From the NCBI RefSeq assembly GCF_025567415.1, contig NZ_JAOQJV010000020.1, forward strand, positions 1 through 43,995: DNA of 43,995 nucleotides, given 5' to 3'. Below, piece after piece: positions 25,949 through 35,015 of the stretch; the first letter of the stretch is position 1, and every line of letters begins with the position of its first letter. Below the pieces are notes generated by a model. The model had not been told where the DNA came from. It did not search any database and saw only the letters and a list, made by a program, of their open reading frames with translations. Both the position numbers and the translations under genes were made by a program. Origin of the DNA: Claveliimonas ammoniilytica (GTDB lineage: Bacteria; Bacillota; Clostridia; Lachnospirales; Lachnospiraceae).

Positions 25949-26806
25949 ATGAGGGAAAATAACAAAAAGAGTATTTTATTTTTGCATGTGGCGGTTATGC
26001 TGTTTGGCTTTTCGGGGGTGCTAGCACAGTATGTGCAGGTTCCGGCTGTGCTGGTGGCGATGGGGCGAGTCATTTGTTCGTCATTGTTACTTCTGGCAAT
26101 ATCGCTTGTGAAGAAGGACAAGCTGACACTGGAATCAAAAAAGGATTATGCATTGATTATCGGAACCGGTGTGATCATGGCGATTCACTGGTCCAGCTTC
26201 TTTCAGGCAATCCAGGTGTCATCGGTAGCGATCGGAACGATCACATTTTCTACATTTCCACTGTTTCTGACGTTTATGGAGCCGGTCGTGTTCAAAGAAA
26301 AGCTTCGGGCGAGGAGCGTGATCAGCGCAGTGATTCTGCTGGCTGGCGTGTATATTACGGTGCCGGAATTTTCTGTGGAGAATAAGGTGACCGTGGGAAT
26401 TCTGTGGGGAATGTTGTGTAGCTTTACCTATGCAATTATGACGCTGGGTAACCGTTATTTTTCAAAAAAATATACAGGACGGATCATTTGCCTGTATGAG
26501 CAGGGAACAGCGGCGATTGTACTTCTTCCTGCGCTGTGGCTTGTGAAAGTGGAGTGGAGACCGGTTGATATTGCAGGTGTGGCGGCTATTGGTTTCGTAT
26601 GCACGGCGATTGCATATTCATTATATGTATCTGCACAGAAGGGTGTGCGCGCGCAGACGGCGGGAATTATATCAGGAATGGAAACGGTCTATGGAATCAT
26701 CTTTGCATTTGTTTTTCTGCGGGAAGTTCCGACTGTGAGAGAATTGATCGGAGGAGCAGTGATCCTTGGCGTGGCATTGTATTCTTCTTTGAAAGCAGAT
26801 GATTAG
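25949..26806 (+). CDS. EamA/DMT-superfamily transporter
   Basis: A 285-residue membrane protein with ten predicted helices in two EamA halves (first around FLHVAVMLFGFSGVLAQYVQ, second from VGILWGMLCSFTYAIMTLGN). Relatives export amino acids or other small metabolites across the cytoplasmic membrane; the substrate cannot be told from sequence. I prefer the ATG at 25949, six bases after GAGG, over a GTG at 25937. The stop is 18 bases before the LtaS-like gene, so the two may be co-transcribed. Confidence 0.85.
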   Translation: MRENNKKSILFLHVAVMLFGFSGVLAQYVQVPAVLVAMGRVICSSLLLLAISLVKKDKLTLESKKDYALIIGTGVIMAIHWSSFFQAIQVSSVAIGTITFSTFPLFLTFMEPVVFKEKLRARSVISAVILLAGVYITVPEFSVENKVTVGILWGMLCSFTYAIMTLGNRYFSKKYTGRIICLYEQGTAAIVLLPALWLVKVEWRPVDIAGVAAIGFVCTAIAYSLYVSAQKGVRAQTAGIISGMETVYGIIFAFVFLREVPTVRELIGGAVILGVALYSSLKADD

Positions 26807-26824
26807 GAGGAATTGAGAGCAATT

Positions 26825-28837
26825 ATGAGAGTACGAAAGATAACGATGCCCGTTTACTTTTCTATAGTAATCTTATATCTGGAAATGGTATTTCATATAT
26901 ACGAATTCAGATCATTGTCCGGCGGCTTCTTTTTTATGACGCTGTTTTCGGTAATGGGTGGTGTGCTTATCGGAGCATTGATCGGGAAAATGAGGGAACG
27001 CGCAGCATATATTGTGACGATCGTTGTCACGGCGGTATTGTGTCTGTTTTTCTGCGCTGAGATCGTATACAAATCCGTTTTTCAGAAATTCCTAGCATTA
27101 TTCAGTATGCTGGGCGTGGCAGGACAGGCATTTGATTTTATGGATGTGATCGGTAAGAACGTTCTGCTGACGATCGGCGGTTTGATTCTGTTGTGGCTGC
27201 CGATGATCTTTCTGATTATCGGAAAACGGAAGAACGTGATCGTATTTCGACAGTATTCCTGGAAGGAAAGCATGAAAAGAATCGCATTAGCAGCGGAAAT
27301 GTATCTGGCAGCAATTCTGATCCTTGGCTGTATGAGCCAGGAACCGTACAGCTTGAATGATATCTATTATCATAACGTGTCTACAGATTTGACAGTGGAA
27401 CAGTTTGGTGTATTGACGACAAATCGTCTGGATGCCTGGTATCAAGTGGCAGGAAAACCAATGCGGACATTGCAGATGGCAGTGGCAGATGATGCAGATA
27501 AGAAAAATGATAAGAAAGATGCGGATGGAAAAGATAGCGGAATCGATACGTCACCGAATATCATGGATATTGATTTTGATGGAATCCTTGCAGCATCACC
27601 GAATGATTCTGTGACACAGCTGACCCAGTATTTTCAGGCACAGAGCGGTACCAATAAGAACGAGTACACAGGCATGTTTGAGGGATATAACGTGATCTTT
27701 ATTACAGCAGAAGGATTTAGCGGATATGTGATCGATGAAGAGCGGACTCCGATGCTGTATAAGTTGAAGAACGAGGGATTTGTGTTCAATCATTATTATA
27801 CACCGGGGTGGTATGGCAGTACTTCGGATGGCGAGTATGCGAATCTGACCGGATTGTTACCTACAGACGGGATCGTCTCTATGCGTGAAGCGGGTGAGAA
27901 CGGTAATAATATGTTCTTTACGCTGGGCAGACAGCTGGAGAGAAACGGATATACGTTGAACGGATTCCACAACAATGATTATACGTATTATGGACGTGAT
28001 AAGTCACATCCTAATATGGGATACAACTGGTATGGAACAGGTAACTGGTTTCAGCCGGAGAAGACCGAAAGTGGCAAGGATTACTGGCCGCAGTCGGATG
28101 TACAGTTGATGCTGCAGAGTATGGATATGTACATGGATCAGGAGCCGTTCCATACATACTATATGACAGTCAGCGGACACATGATGTACGATGTGAACAG
28201 CAATCAGATGGCATATAAGAATTACGATCAGGTGGCAGATCTTCCATATTCCGAGACGACAAAAGGATATCTGGCGTGCCAGCTGGAACTGGAAAAAGCA
28301 CTGGAGACGCTGGTTGTAGAACTGGAAGACCGTGGGCTTGCAGATCATACGGTGATCGTACTCGGTGCGGATCACATACCATATGACGATAAGCCGGTGT
28401 GTGATGAACTGGCAGGACATGAACTGGATCCAGGTGTGGAGTGGTATCAAAATGATCTGATCATCTGGTCCGGCAGCATGAAAGAGCCGGTGCAGGTGGA
28501 TAAATACTGCTACGATGTAGATATACTTCCGACTATTTCCAACCTGCTGGGTCTGGAATATGATTCCCGTCTGATGGTTGGGCAGGATATTTTATCAGAC
28601 AGTGAGCAGCTTGTATGCTTCCCGAATCGCAGCTTCATTTCCGGGAAATGCATCTACAATGCGGTCAATGGTTCGGTAACGCCGCTGACAGATGAGGAAG
28701 TGACGCAGGAATATCTGGATCAGATGTCGGCAGTCGTCTATGATAAATTCAGTGTATCCGAGATGGTATTGCACGAGAATTATTATCAGTATCTGGATGG
28801 TCACATTTCTTTCAAAAGCGACGAAAAAAGTAATTGA
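26825..28837 (+). CDS. LtaS-like phosphoglycerol transferase (sulfatase fold)
   Basis: A 670-residue polytopic protein with an extracellular alkaline-phosphatase/sulfatase-fold domain. About five N-terminal helices (residues 10-175) precede a charged linker (DADKKNDKKDADGKDSG). In the catalytic domain, VIFITAEGFSGYVIDEERTP and YTPGWYGSTSDGEYANLTG match LtaS family sites, the latter holding the threonine nucleophile; GADHIPYDD is the later metal site. Such enzymes build polyglycerolphosphate teichoic acid or modify cell-wall glycans from phosphatidylglycerol. AGGAGG lies 14 bases before the ATG, a long spacing; a TTG at 26813 is closer but too near. Confidence 0.85.
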   Translation: MRVRKITMPVYFSIVILYLEMVFHIYEFRSLSGGFFFMTLFSVMGGVLIGALIGKMRERAAYIVTIVVTAVLCLFFCAEIVYKSVFQKFLALFSMLGVAGQAFDFMDVIGKNVLLTIGGLILLWLPMIFLIIGKRKNVIVFRQYSWKESMKRIALAAEMYLAAILILGCMSQEPYSLNDIYYHNVSTDLTVEQFGVLTTNRLDAWYQVAGKPMRTLQMAVADDADKKNDKKDADGKDSGIDTSPNIMDIDFDGILAASPNDSVTQLTQYFQAQSGTNKNEYTGMFEGYNVIFITAEGFSGYVIDEERTPMLYKLKNEGFVFNHYYTPGWYGSTSDGEYANLTGLLPTDGIVSMREAGENGNNMFFTLGRQLERNGYTLNGFHNNDYTYYGRDKSHPNMGYNWYGTGNWFQPEKTESGKDYWPQSDVQLMLQSMDMYMDQEPFHTYYMTVSGHMMYDVNSNQMAYKNYDQVADLPYSETTKGYLACQLELEKALETLVVELEDRGLADHTVIVLGADHIPYDDKPVCDELAGHELDPGVEWYQNDLIIWSGSMKEPVQVDKYCYDVDILPTISNLLGLEYDSRLMVGQDILSDSEQLVCFPNRSFISGKCIYNAVNGSVTPLTDEEVTQEYLDQMSAVVYDKFSVSEMVLHENYYQYLDGHISFKSDEKSN

Positions 28838-28862
28838 CGTACTGGAAAAAATAGGATAAAAT
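28834..28862 (+). promoter_or_regulatory. Promoter of the oxidoreductase T-box leader
   Basis: TTGACG (28834-28839) and TAAAAT (28857-28862) with 17-base spacing. The -35 overlaps the stop codon of the LtaS-like gene. Confidence 0.75.
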
Positions 28863-28869
28863 CACATTA

Positions 28870-29164
28870 AGCGTAAAACAGATTGCGCTCTAAAATTTGA
28901 TTTGTGATTTAAATTCTATGAAGAGAAAGAGTAGAAGAACGGATATGTTCTACAGAGAGCTGTCGTTGGTGCGAGACAGTGAAGATACCACTTTGAAGAT
29001 CATCTCTGAGAATGGAGACTGAAGTAAGTGTAAGTTTCCACGGGCGTTTCCCGTTACAGGAATTGCGTATGTTAGTGCGCGAGACAACTTGTTTGTTAGA
29101 ACAGGGTGGTTGCGGAAGATAGAAGATTAGAAAGATCCGTCCCTAGTTGGGGCGGATCTTATTT
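28870..29164 (+). promoter_or_regulatory. T-box riboswitch upstream of the 2-oxoacid oxidoreductase operon, isoleucine-specific
   Basis: Stem I carries ACAGAGAGCUGUCG and GUUGGUGCGAGACAG. The specifier region reads UUUGAAGAUCAUCUCUGAG, with the basal stem AGAGA/UCUCU. AUC (28999-29001), followed by A, occupies the specifier position, predicting tRNA-Ile. The T-box motif AGGGUGGUUGCGG is at 29103-29115. The terminator AAGAUCCGUCCC/GGGGCGGAUCUU with a U run lies at 29132-29164. Reading: transcription continues when tRNA-Ile is uncharged. Confidence 0.9.
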
Positions 29165-29217
29165 TATATCATCGGACCGCATCATCCGGTAAATACACAC
29201 AGAAAGGATGAAAGAAG

Positions 29218-29790
29218 ATGAGTAACCACACAGAGATCAGATGGCATGGCCGTGGCGGCCAGGGTGCCAAGACTGCTGCGCTTCTGCTGGCAGACGTAGC
29301 ATTTCAGACCGGTAAATACGTACAGGGCTTTCCGGAGTATGGTCCGGAGCGTATGGGCGCACCGATCACAGCTTATAACCGTATCAGTGATACCGTGATC
29401 CGTTCACATTCCAACATTTACGACCCACAGTATGTAGTCGTTGTTGACGAATCCCTGCTGGAGTCGGTAGATGTGACCAGTGGATTAAAAGAAGATGGAG
29501 CGATTCTGGTCAACACAGAACGCAGCAAAGAAGAGATCATTCCGCATCTGAAAGGCTATAAGGGAGATGTGTATGTAATCGATGCCAAGAAGGTATCCAT
29601 GGCAACGCTTGGTAAATATTTCCCGAATACACCGCTTCTGGCAGCAATCGTAAAAGTAGCAGGAATCATGGATAAAGAGACATTCTTACGTGAGATGCAG
29701 GCTTCTTTCCGTCACAAATTTGCCAGCAAGCCGGAGGTAATCGATGGTAACATGAAGGCTCTTGAAATGGCATTTGAGGAGGTACACTAA
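29218..29790 (+). CDS. 2-oxoacid:ferredoxin oxidoreductase, gamma subunit
   Basis: A 190-residue gamma subunit, opening with EIRWHGRGGQGAKTAALLLA and FPEYGPERMGAPITAYNRI, the family signature. It is part of a four-subunit enzyme that oxidatively decarboxylates a 2-oxo acid to an acyl-CoA, passing electrons to ferredoxin. Its stop overlaps the start of the delta subunit (TAATG). The upstream isoleucine T-box suggests a branched-chain 2-oxo acid substrate (VOR-like) rather than pyruvate; sequence alone does not decide this. Confidence 0.9.
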   Translation: MSNHTEIRWHGRGGQGAKTAALLLADVAFQTGKYVQGFPEYGPERMGAPITAYNRISDTVIRSHSNIYDPQYVVVVDESLLESVDVTSGLKEDGAILVNTERSKEEIIPHLKGYKGDVYVIDAKKVSMATLGKYFPNTPLLAAIVKVAGIMDKETFLREMQASFRHKFASKPEVIDGNMKALEMAFEEVH

Positions 29791-30092
29791 TGGCAACAGA
29801 TATCAGCAAATTAGGATTAAAAGCAAAATGGCAGGATCTGACCGAAGGTATGGTAATTGCCGGTTTGGGTACTTCCAAAGACTTTATGACAGGAGAATGG
29901 ACACATGTGAAACCGGAATTTATCGCAGATAAATGTAAGCAGTGTCTATTATGCGCACCGGTCTGTCCGGACAGCTGCATTCCGATCAAGGATATGAAAC
30001 GTGGAGAATTTGATTATGATCACTGCAAAGGATGCGGTATTTGCGTAAAGGCATGCCCATTCGGCGCAATTACAATGGAAGGAGTGAAATAA
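29790..30092 (+). CDS. 2-oxoacid:ferredoxin oxidoreductase, delta (2x[4Fe-4S]) subunit
   Basis: A 100-residue ferredoxin-type subunit with two cluster motifs, CKQCLLCAPVCPDSC (residues about 50-64) and CKGCGICVKACP (about 81-92). It relays electrons from the catalytic subunits to external ferredoxin. GAGGAGG lies just before the ATG, within the 3' end of the gamma gene, and the alpha gene starts one base after its stop. Confidence 0.92.
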   Translation: MATDISKLGLKAKWQDLTEGMVIAGLGTSKDFMTGEWTHVKPEFIADKCKQCLLCAPVCPDSCIPIKDMKRGEFDYDHCKGCGICVKACPFGAITMEGVK

Positions 30093-30093
30093 G

Positions 30094-31275
30094 ATGGGAA
30101 AAAGAGATCGTTTGTCAGGTAATGAAGCCGTAGCAATCGCGCTTCGTCAGATTAATCCGGATGTATTTCCGGCATTTCCAATCACACCGTCTACGGAGAT
30201 TCCGCAGTATTTTGCTTCTTTCGTAGCAAATGGACAGGTAGATACAGAATTTATTCCAGTAGAGAGTGAGCACAGTTCTATGAGTGCTGCAATCGGAGCA
30301 TCCGCAGCAGGAGCAAGAGCACTGACTGCAACATCTTCCTGCGGTATGGCATATATGTGGGAGGAACTATACATTGCAGCTTCTAACCGTCTGCCGTTAG
30401 CATTGGCACTGGTGAACCGTGCACTGTCAGGTCCGATCAACATCAACTGCGATCATTCCGACAGTATGGGCGCAAGAGATTCCGGATGGATCCAGATGTA
30501 TGCAGAGAACAACCAGGAAGCATACGACAACATGGTTCAGGCGTTCCGCATTTCTGAGCACAAGGATGTACGTCTTCCAATTATGATCTGTCAGGATGGT
30601 TTCATCACCAGTCACGCAGTAGAGAATATTGAACTGCTGGAAGATGCTGAGGTCAAAGGCTTCGTAGGCGAGTATGAGCCGGAGAATTATCTGCTGAATC
30701 CAGAGTGTCCGATGGCTGTCGGTCCTTACTCTGTGACAGACTTCTATATGGAAGCAAAGAGAAATCAGGCAGAAGGCATGAAGCATGTAGAGAAGGTTGT
30801 ACTGGATGTTGCGAAAGAATTTGCTGAGATGTCCGGAAGAGAATACGGCTTGTTTGAGGCATACAAGCTGGAAGATGCTGACCGTGCAGTTGTCATGATC
30901 GGTTCGGCAGCAGGTACAACAAAGGATGCGATCGATAAGCTGAGAGCGCAGGGAGAGAAAGTCGGACTTCTGAAGATTCGTCTGTACCGTCCGTTCCCGG
31001 CAGAGGCAATTGCAGAAGCACTGAAAAATGTCAAAGCAGTCGCTGTTATGGATCGTGCTGAGGGATACACCAACCACGGCGGACCGCTTGGATCTGATGT
31101 GATGGCAGCAATGTTCCGTGCAAGAAGCACAGCACTTGCAACTAACATCATTTACGGACTTGGCGGACGTGACGTACGCGTAGAAGATATGGAACAGGTA
31201 TTTGCAGATCTGCAGACCATGATCGATAACGATAATGCAGGCGAGACCTATCGTTACATGGGTATCAGAGAGTAA
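30094..31275 (+). CDS. 2-oxoacid:ferredoxin oxidoreductase, alpha subunit
   Basis: A 393-residue alpha subunit. The N-terminus SGNEAVAIALRQINPDVFPA and FPITPSTEIPQYFASF form the pyrimidine-side domain, and TATSSCGMAYMWEELYIAAS and CDHSDSMGARDSGWIQ follow as usual. The C-terminal RVEDMEQVFADL closes the transketolase-type fold. It pairs with the TPP-binding beta subunit. GGAGTG precedes the ATG. Confidence 0.92.
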   Translation: MGKRDRLSGNEAVAIALRQINPDVFPAFPITPSTEIPQYFASFVANGQVDTEFIPVESEHSSMSAAIGASAAGARALTATSSCGMAYMWEELYIAASNRLPLALALVNRALSGPININCDHSDSMGARDSGWIQMYAENNQEAYDNMVQAFRISEHKDVRLPIMICQDGFITSHAVENIELLEDAEVKGFVGEYEPENYLLNPECPMAVGPYSVTDFYMEAKRNQAEGMKHVEKVVLDVAKEFAEMSGREYGLFEAYKLEDADRAVVMIGSAAGTTKDAIDKLRAQGEKVGLLKIRLYRPFPAEAIAEALKNVKAVAVMDRAEGYTNHGGPLGSDVMAAMFRARSTALATNIIYGLGGRDVRVEDMEQVFADLQTMIDNDNAGETYRYMGIRE

Positions 31276-31288
31276 GGAGGGACGACAA

Positions 31289-32221
31289 ATGGCTTATAAT
31301 TTCAAAGAGACAATGAATAAACCGGAACGTCTGGCTCCGGGACACAGAATGTGTGCAGGCTGCGGCGGTACGATCGCAGTTCGTAACGTACTTCGCGGAC
31401 TTCATGAAGGAGACAAGGTAGTCATCGGTAATGCAACCGGATGTCTGGAAGTATCTACATTTACATACCCATACGTATCATGGGAAGACAGCTACATCCA
31501 CAATGCATTTGAAAATGCAGGATCTACCATGAGTGGTGTAGAGGGTGCGTACAAGGCACTGAAGAGAAAAGGCAAACTGGATGAGACTTATAAGTTCATT
31601 ACATTCGGCGGTGACGGCGGTACTTATGATATCGGTCTGCAGTCTCTGTCAGGTGCAATGGAGAGAAATCACGACATGGTATATGTCTGCTACGATAACG
31701 GTGCTTACATGAACACAGGTATCCAGCGCTCATCTGCAACACCAATGTTTGCAGACACTACGACGACACCGGTAGGAAGTGAGAGTAATGGTAAGCCGCA
31801 GAACAGAAAAGATCTGGCTGCAATTATCGCTGACCACGACATTCCGTATGTAGCACAGACGACATTTGTTCAGAACTTCAAGGATCTGCACATCAAGTCT
31901 GAAAAAGCAATCTACACACCGGGCGCAGCGTTCCTGAACATTATGGCACCGTGTCCGCGTGGATGGAGATATAACACACCGGATATCATGGAGATCTGTA
32001 AGCTGGGCGTAGAGACATGCTACTGGCCACTGTTTGAGGTCGTAGAGGGCAAATGGATCCTGAACTACGAGCCGAAGAAGAAGCTTCCGGTAGAAGAATT
32101 CCTGAAGAAACAGGGAAGATTCAAACATCTCTTCAAACCAGGCAACGAGTACCTGATTGAAGCATTCCAGAAGGAAGTAGACAGAAGATGGGAAGATCTG
32201 CTGTACAAATGCTCAAGATAG
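31289..32221 (+). CDS. 2-oxoacid:ferredoxin oxidoreductase, beta (TPP-binding) subunit
   Basis: A 310-residue beta subunit. GDGGTYDIGLQSLSGAMERN with the following YDNGAYMNTGIQRS is the thiamine diphosphate/Mg site. HRMCAGCGGTIAV, ATGCLE and APCPRGW supply the four cysteines of the proximal [4Fe-4S] cluster. I chose the ATG at 31289 because AAGGAGG lies 8 bases upstream; the longer frame begins inside the alpha gene. It is the last gene of the operon, ending about 40 bases before a terminator. Confidence 0.93.
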   Translation: MAYNFKETMNKPERLAPGHRMCAGCGGTIAVRNVLRGLHEGDKVVIGNATGCLEVSTFTYPYVSWEDSYIHNAFENAGSTMSGVEGAYKALKRKGKLDETYKFITFGGDGGTYDIGLQSLSGAMERNHDMVYVCYDNGAYMNTGIQRSSATPMFADTTTTPVGSESNGKPQNRKDLAAIIADHDIPYVAQTTFVQNFKDLHIKSEKAIYTPGAAFLNIMAPCPRGWRYNTPDIMEICKLGVETCYWPLFEVVEGKWILNYEPKKKLPVEEFLKKQGRFKHLFKPGNEYLIEAFQKEVDRRWEDLLYKCSR

Positions 32222-32259
32222 AGTGTAATAAGATCAATATTAGCTGAATATCAGATAAG

Positions 32260-32291
32260 AACAGGGAGAGACCGTATGGACTCTCCCTGTT
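32260..32291 (+). terminator. Terminator of the oxidoreductase operon
   Basis: AACAGGGAGAG pairs with CTCTCCCTGTT around a ten-base loop, 38 bases after the beta-subunit stop. Confidence 0.8.
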
Positions 32292-32464
32292 GTGTGTGGT
32301 TTATTAACTCGTTTTTTTGTAAAAAACTTACTAAATTTCTGATTATCTTTTCATAAGTTGGTAAATGACGATATATCCCGTATTTTAGGGCTTTATCGGT
32401 ATTTTCTTTTCGGAAGATACCTTGCATAAGCTGGCATTTACCAGCATGAAAATGCAACCAAAAG

Positions 32465-32484
32465 TAGTAAATGAGTAGTAAATA
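32465..32484. repeat. Int arm-type direct repeats (DR-2-like)
   Basis: GTAGTAAAT occurs at 32465-32473 and 32476-32484, an 11-base period, between the proposed element end and int. Tn916 has comparable repeats near its int end, bound by the N-terminal domain of Int. Confidence 0.6.
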
Positions 32485-32496
32485 TACGCTCCGATA

Positions 32497-33687
32497 TTAA
32501 CAAGCCAGTCTTTCCAGTTCTGCTTTTGCAGATTGAAATGTACCGTGTGCATAATAGCCAAGTGTCATGGTTATGTTGGCGTGTCCCATGAGATATTGCA
32601 GGGTGTTTGGGTTCATTCCTCTGTTTGCCATATTCGTACAATAAGTATGTCGGAATGAATGTGGTGTGATGTTCGGTAACTTGTCCGTGTGATATTTGTT
32701 ATACTTCTTAATCAGCCCTCGCACCATACCCTCATAGTTTCCTGCAACCTTAGGCAAGCCCTCACGGTTTAAGAATAGAAAATTGCTGTAACCACCTACA
32801 ATCAGCGGTTGTGCCTTTCCTCTGTTCTTTAGTATTCTTTGGATTGCTTGATAAGCCCGTTCTGTCAATGGAAGTTCCCGTTTTCCGTTTTTGGTTTTTG
32901 GCGTTTCAATATAGTAGCCGATTTCGCTGTCTTTCAATAACTGGTGGTCTATATTGAGTATTTTGTTCTGCATATCAATATGCGTCGTCAGTCCGCAAAA
33001 TTCAGAAATACGAAGTCCCGTTTCCAACAGAAGCACAACCTCATCATAATACTTGCTGTAAATCTTATCCTTTTCCATAAAGGCAAGCAGGCGTTCTTCC
33101 TGCTCTGGTGTAAGGATAACTTTATGCTCTGTATCATCTTCCAGAACATCACTTAGTTTAAATTCAAATGGGTTCTTTCTGATACAGTCGTCTTGTATCG
33201 CCATGTAAAATGACGCTTTCAAGGAACGCTTATAGTTATCAATCGTTTTATAGGCATATCCTTTTTCGCTCATTCTGATAGCCCATTCTTTAGCGTCCGA
33301 CTGCTTAACAGTATCAATCGCCCTCATACCCAATGGGTCATTTTTCAAAGCGTTCATAAGATACTGTCGTCCCTTTTCAGTAGCCCTCTTGATGTTCTTT
33401 CTTTGGCTGTTCTTCTTGTCGTAGAGCTGGCAGACTGTCATTTTACCGCCTGCTGTGTCGATACCGTCGTTAAGGTCTTTTTTTATCTGTGCTTCTTTTT
33501 CCCTCAATGAAATATCATCACGTTTTCCAGCAGGTGTCTTGTCTGTAGGTACAAGTTTCCAAGAATAGATAAATTGTGGCTTTCCGTATATATCGGTATA
33601 TTTATAAACGTATCTTCCGTCTTTTCGCTGGCTCTCTCCATTACGCAAATTGCGATTTTTACTGTCTTTTCGTTTCACATTAGACAT
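32497..33687 (-). CDS. int: Tn916-type tyrosine recombinase (integrase)
   Basis: A 396-residue integrase. The N-terminal arm-binding domain (about residues 1-75) includes DGRYVYKYTDIYGKPQFIYS. The SAM-like core-binding domain covers about 80-185. The catalytic domain has ETGLRISEFCGL (Arg), KTKNGKRELPL, HSFRHTYCTNMANRG (HxxR) and LMGHANITMTLGYYAH (His and the Tyr nucleophile). The length and order match Tn916 Int. GAAAGGAG precedes the ATG. A hairpin with an embedded TATAAT between it and xis (33716-33758) may carry its promoter. Confidence 0.95.
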   Translation of the reverse strand: MSNVKRKDSKNRNLRNGESQRKDGRYVYKYTDIYGKPQFIYSWKLVPTDKTPAGKRDDISLREKEAQIKKDLNDGIDTAGGKMTVCQLYDKKNSQRKNIKRATEKGRQYLMNALKNDPLGMRAIDTVKQSDAKEWAIRMSEKGYAYKTIDNYKRSLKASFYMAIQDDCIRKNPFEFKLSDVLEDDTEHKVILTPEQEERLLAFMEKDKIYSKYYDEVVLLLETGLRISEFCGLTTHIDMQNKILNIDHQLLKDSEIGYYIETPKTKNGKRELPLTERAYQAIQRILKNRGKAQPLIVGGYSNFLFLNREGLPKVAGNYEGMVRGLIKKYNKYHTDKLPNITPHSFRHTYCTNMANRGMNPNTLQYLMGHANITMTLGYYAHGTFQSAKAELERLAC

Positions 33688-33765
33688 AGTGTAAAGCTCC
33701 TTTCCGTCATGGAATGAGCCGTGATACGCTATACTTTATTATACCATATCTACGGCTCAATGACA

Positions 33766-33969
33766 TTAGATTTCGTCCAATGTATCTATGATTTTTTCAA
33801 ATTGCTTTCGCTTAATCTGAATACGGTTACCATTCACGATAACCCAGCCAGCGTCAATGTTTTCTTCGGCTAATTTACGCAATTTTTTTTCGCCAATGCG
33901 GAAGTATTTAGACGCTTCTTCAATCGTCAGTGTATATTTTTCCCAGATAGGCACATCAGTATTGTTCAT
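33766..33969 (-). CDS. xis: Tn916-type excisionase
   Basis: A 67-residue winged-helix excisionase. IWEKYTLTIEEASKYFRIG and WVIVNGNRIQIKRKQFEKII match Tn916 Xis. It binds near the element ends and directs Int towards excision. AAAGGGGGTG lies before the ATG. It is 78 bases upstream of int on the same strand. Confidence 0.93.
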   Translation of the reverse strand: MNNTDVPIWEKYTLTIEEASKYFRIGEKKLRKLAEENIDAGWVIVNGNRIQIKRKQFEKIIDTLDEI

Positions 33970-34343
33970 AATCTATGCACCCCCTTTACTGTGTGTTGTT
34001 TTTTACAAGCAGACAGACGGCTTTGGAAAGCTCCATTAGTATCTCAACTATTCCCATTCTTGTGGGCAGAACCGCGCCATGCGGACGTATCATTATTCTG
34101 TGAGGATAGGTCATGGCAAAACGACTTTTCCAACAGTCGCTCTCGGATCACTGCGTGGGTCGCTCGCTTTCTTTTGGAAAGGTCGTGGCGTACAGTCCCC
34201 GTGGCTCGCTATCTCACAAACGTATCTGTCTGCTTTATTCAGTTGTCAAAGAGCTGTGGCGAAAGCGTGTTGCTTTCATGTAAAAGCAGGTGCAGAGCAG
34301 GAAAGAGGGGATTGAACCAATCATGCTCTGCGGTTACTGCTTG
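33970..34343. other. Non-coding interval between xis and the orf8-like gene
   Basis: I see no convincing gene in these 374 bases. They hold an inverted repeat ACGACTTTTCC (34121-34131) with GGAAAGGTCGT (34176-34186) and a second one, GCAGAGCA (near 34292-34299) with TGCTCTGC (34324-34331). The interval between orf8 and xis in Tn916-like elements is similarly structured, so these hairpins may be terminators or Xis/Int-related sites. Confidence 0.4.
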
Positions 34344-34592
34344 TTATTCTTCTTCGATTTCTAAGGCAATATCAAACCCTAAAATCATTTTAATAAGTGC
34401 TTCTCTGATGAGTCCCTTTAACTCCATATCTACAACAATATAAACATTGCCGTATTCATCATAGAGTGGACGCAGACAGCACTTTGATATGTACGGGTCA
34501 TAAAATGCCAGTATCTTTTCAATCGCTTTTTCGTCCCCGTCCATTGCTTGTGAAAGCAAATAGTAGGACGGCTTCTTCATTGTGTGTTTCAT
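34344..34592 (-). CDS. Conjugative transposon HTH protein (Tn916 orf8-like)
   Basis: An 82-residue helix-turn-helix protein, with KKPSYYLLSQAMDGDEKAIE at the start and LRPLYDEYGNVYIVVD in the middle. It resembles Tn916 Orf8 and its relatives, which sit beside the sigma-like Orf7 and act in control of element transfer. AAAGGAG lies about 12 bases before the ATG. It begins 6 bases after the stop of the sigma-like gene. Confidence 0.8.
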   Translation of the reverse strand: MKHTMKKPSYYLLSQAMDGDEKAIEKILAFYDPYISKCCLRPLYDEYGNVYIVVDMELKGLIREALIKMILGFDIALEIEEE

Positions 34593-34598
34593 TTGCTA

Positions 34599-35015
34599 TC
34601 ATTTCTCCTTTAGTATTTTTTTCATAAGCTCTAGTGAATTGTGTCGGTTTTGAAAAACACCACTTCTTGAAATATTTTGTCTTTTTGCAATCTCGGTATC
34701 GCTCATTTCCAAGAAATAATACATCAGCAAATTTTCTCGATTACGCTCAGACAAATGTTTCAAGGCTTCTGCCAGTTCATCATCACAAATACGAATATCA
34801 CTACCGCATACATTGAAAATCGTATAGTCCGTATCATAGTCGTCCCAGACAGCCAGACTTTCTACAACGATTTCTGGAAGTTCACAAAAAAGCGTTTCTT
34901 CCTTTTGTCGTCGCTTTAATTTCTTCTGATAGTCCTTAACAACATGTCGGACAACTTTCTTCAAACAACTTTCAAAACGGCATTGAACTGTTTTCTGGAA
35001 GTCAGACGGTTTCAT
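34599..35015 (-). CDS. Sigma-70-like factor of Tn916 orf7 type
   Basis: A 138-residue sigma-like protein. The N-terminal segment FESCLKKVVRHVVKDYQKKL resembles a short region 2; LKHLSERNRENLLMYYFLEM and DTEIAKRQNISRSGVFQNRH form a region 4 HTH. In Tn916, Orf7 and Orf8 respond to upstream transcription and raise expression of xis and int. The start at 35015 follows a GGGGGTG; an upstream extension to 35153 lacks a binding site and runs into a terminator. Confidence 0.85.
   Translation of the reverse strand: MKPSDFQKTVQCRFESCLKKVVRHVVKDYQKKLKRRQKEETLFCELPEIVVESLAVWDDYDTDYTIFNVCGSDIRICDDELAEALKHLSERNRENLLMYYFLEMSDTEIAKRQNISRSGVFQNRHNSLELMKKILKEK

Noticed and set aside
33991..34443. Plus-strand frames of 60-150 codons between xis and the orf8-like gene
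   Set aside because: They run antisense to, or into, the orf8-like gene, have no binding site, and show no recognisable protein pattern.
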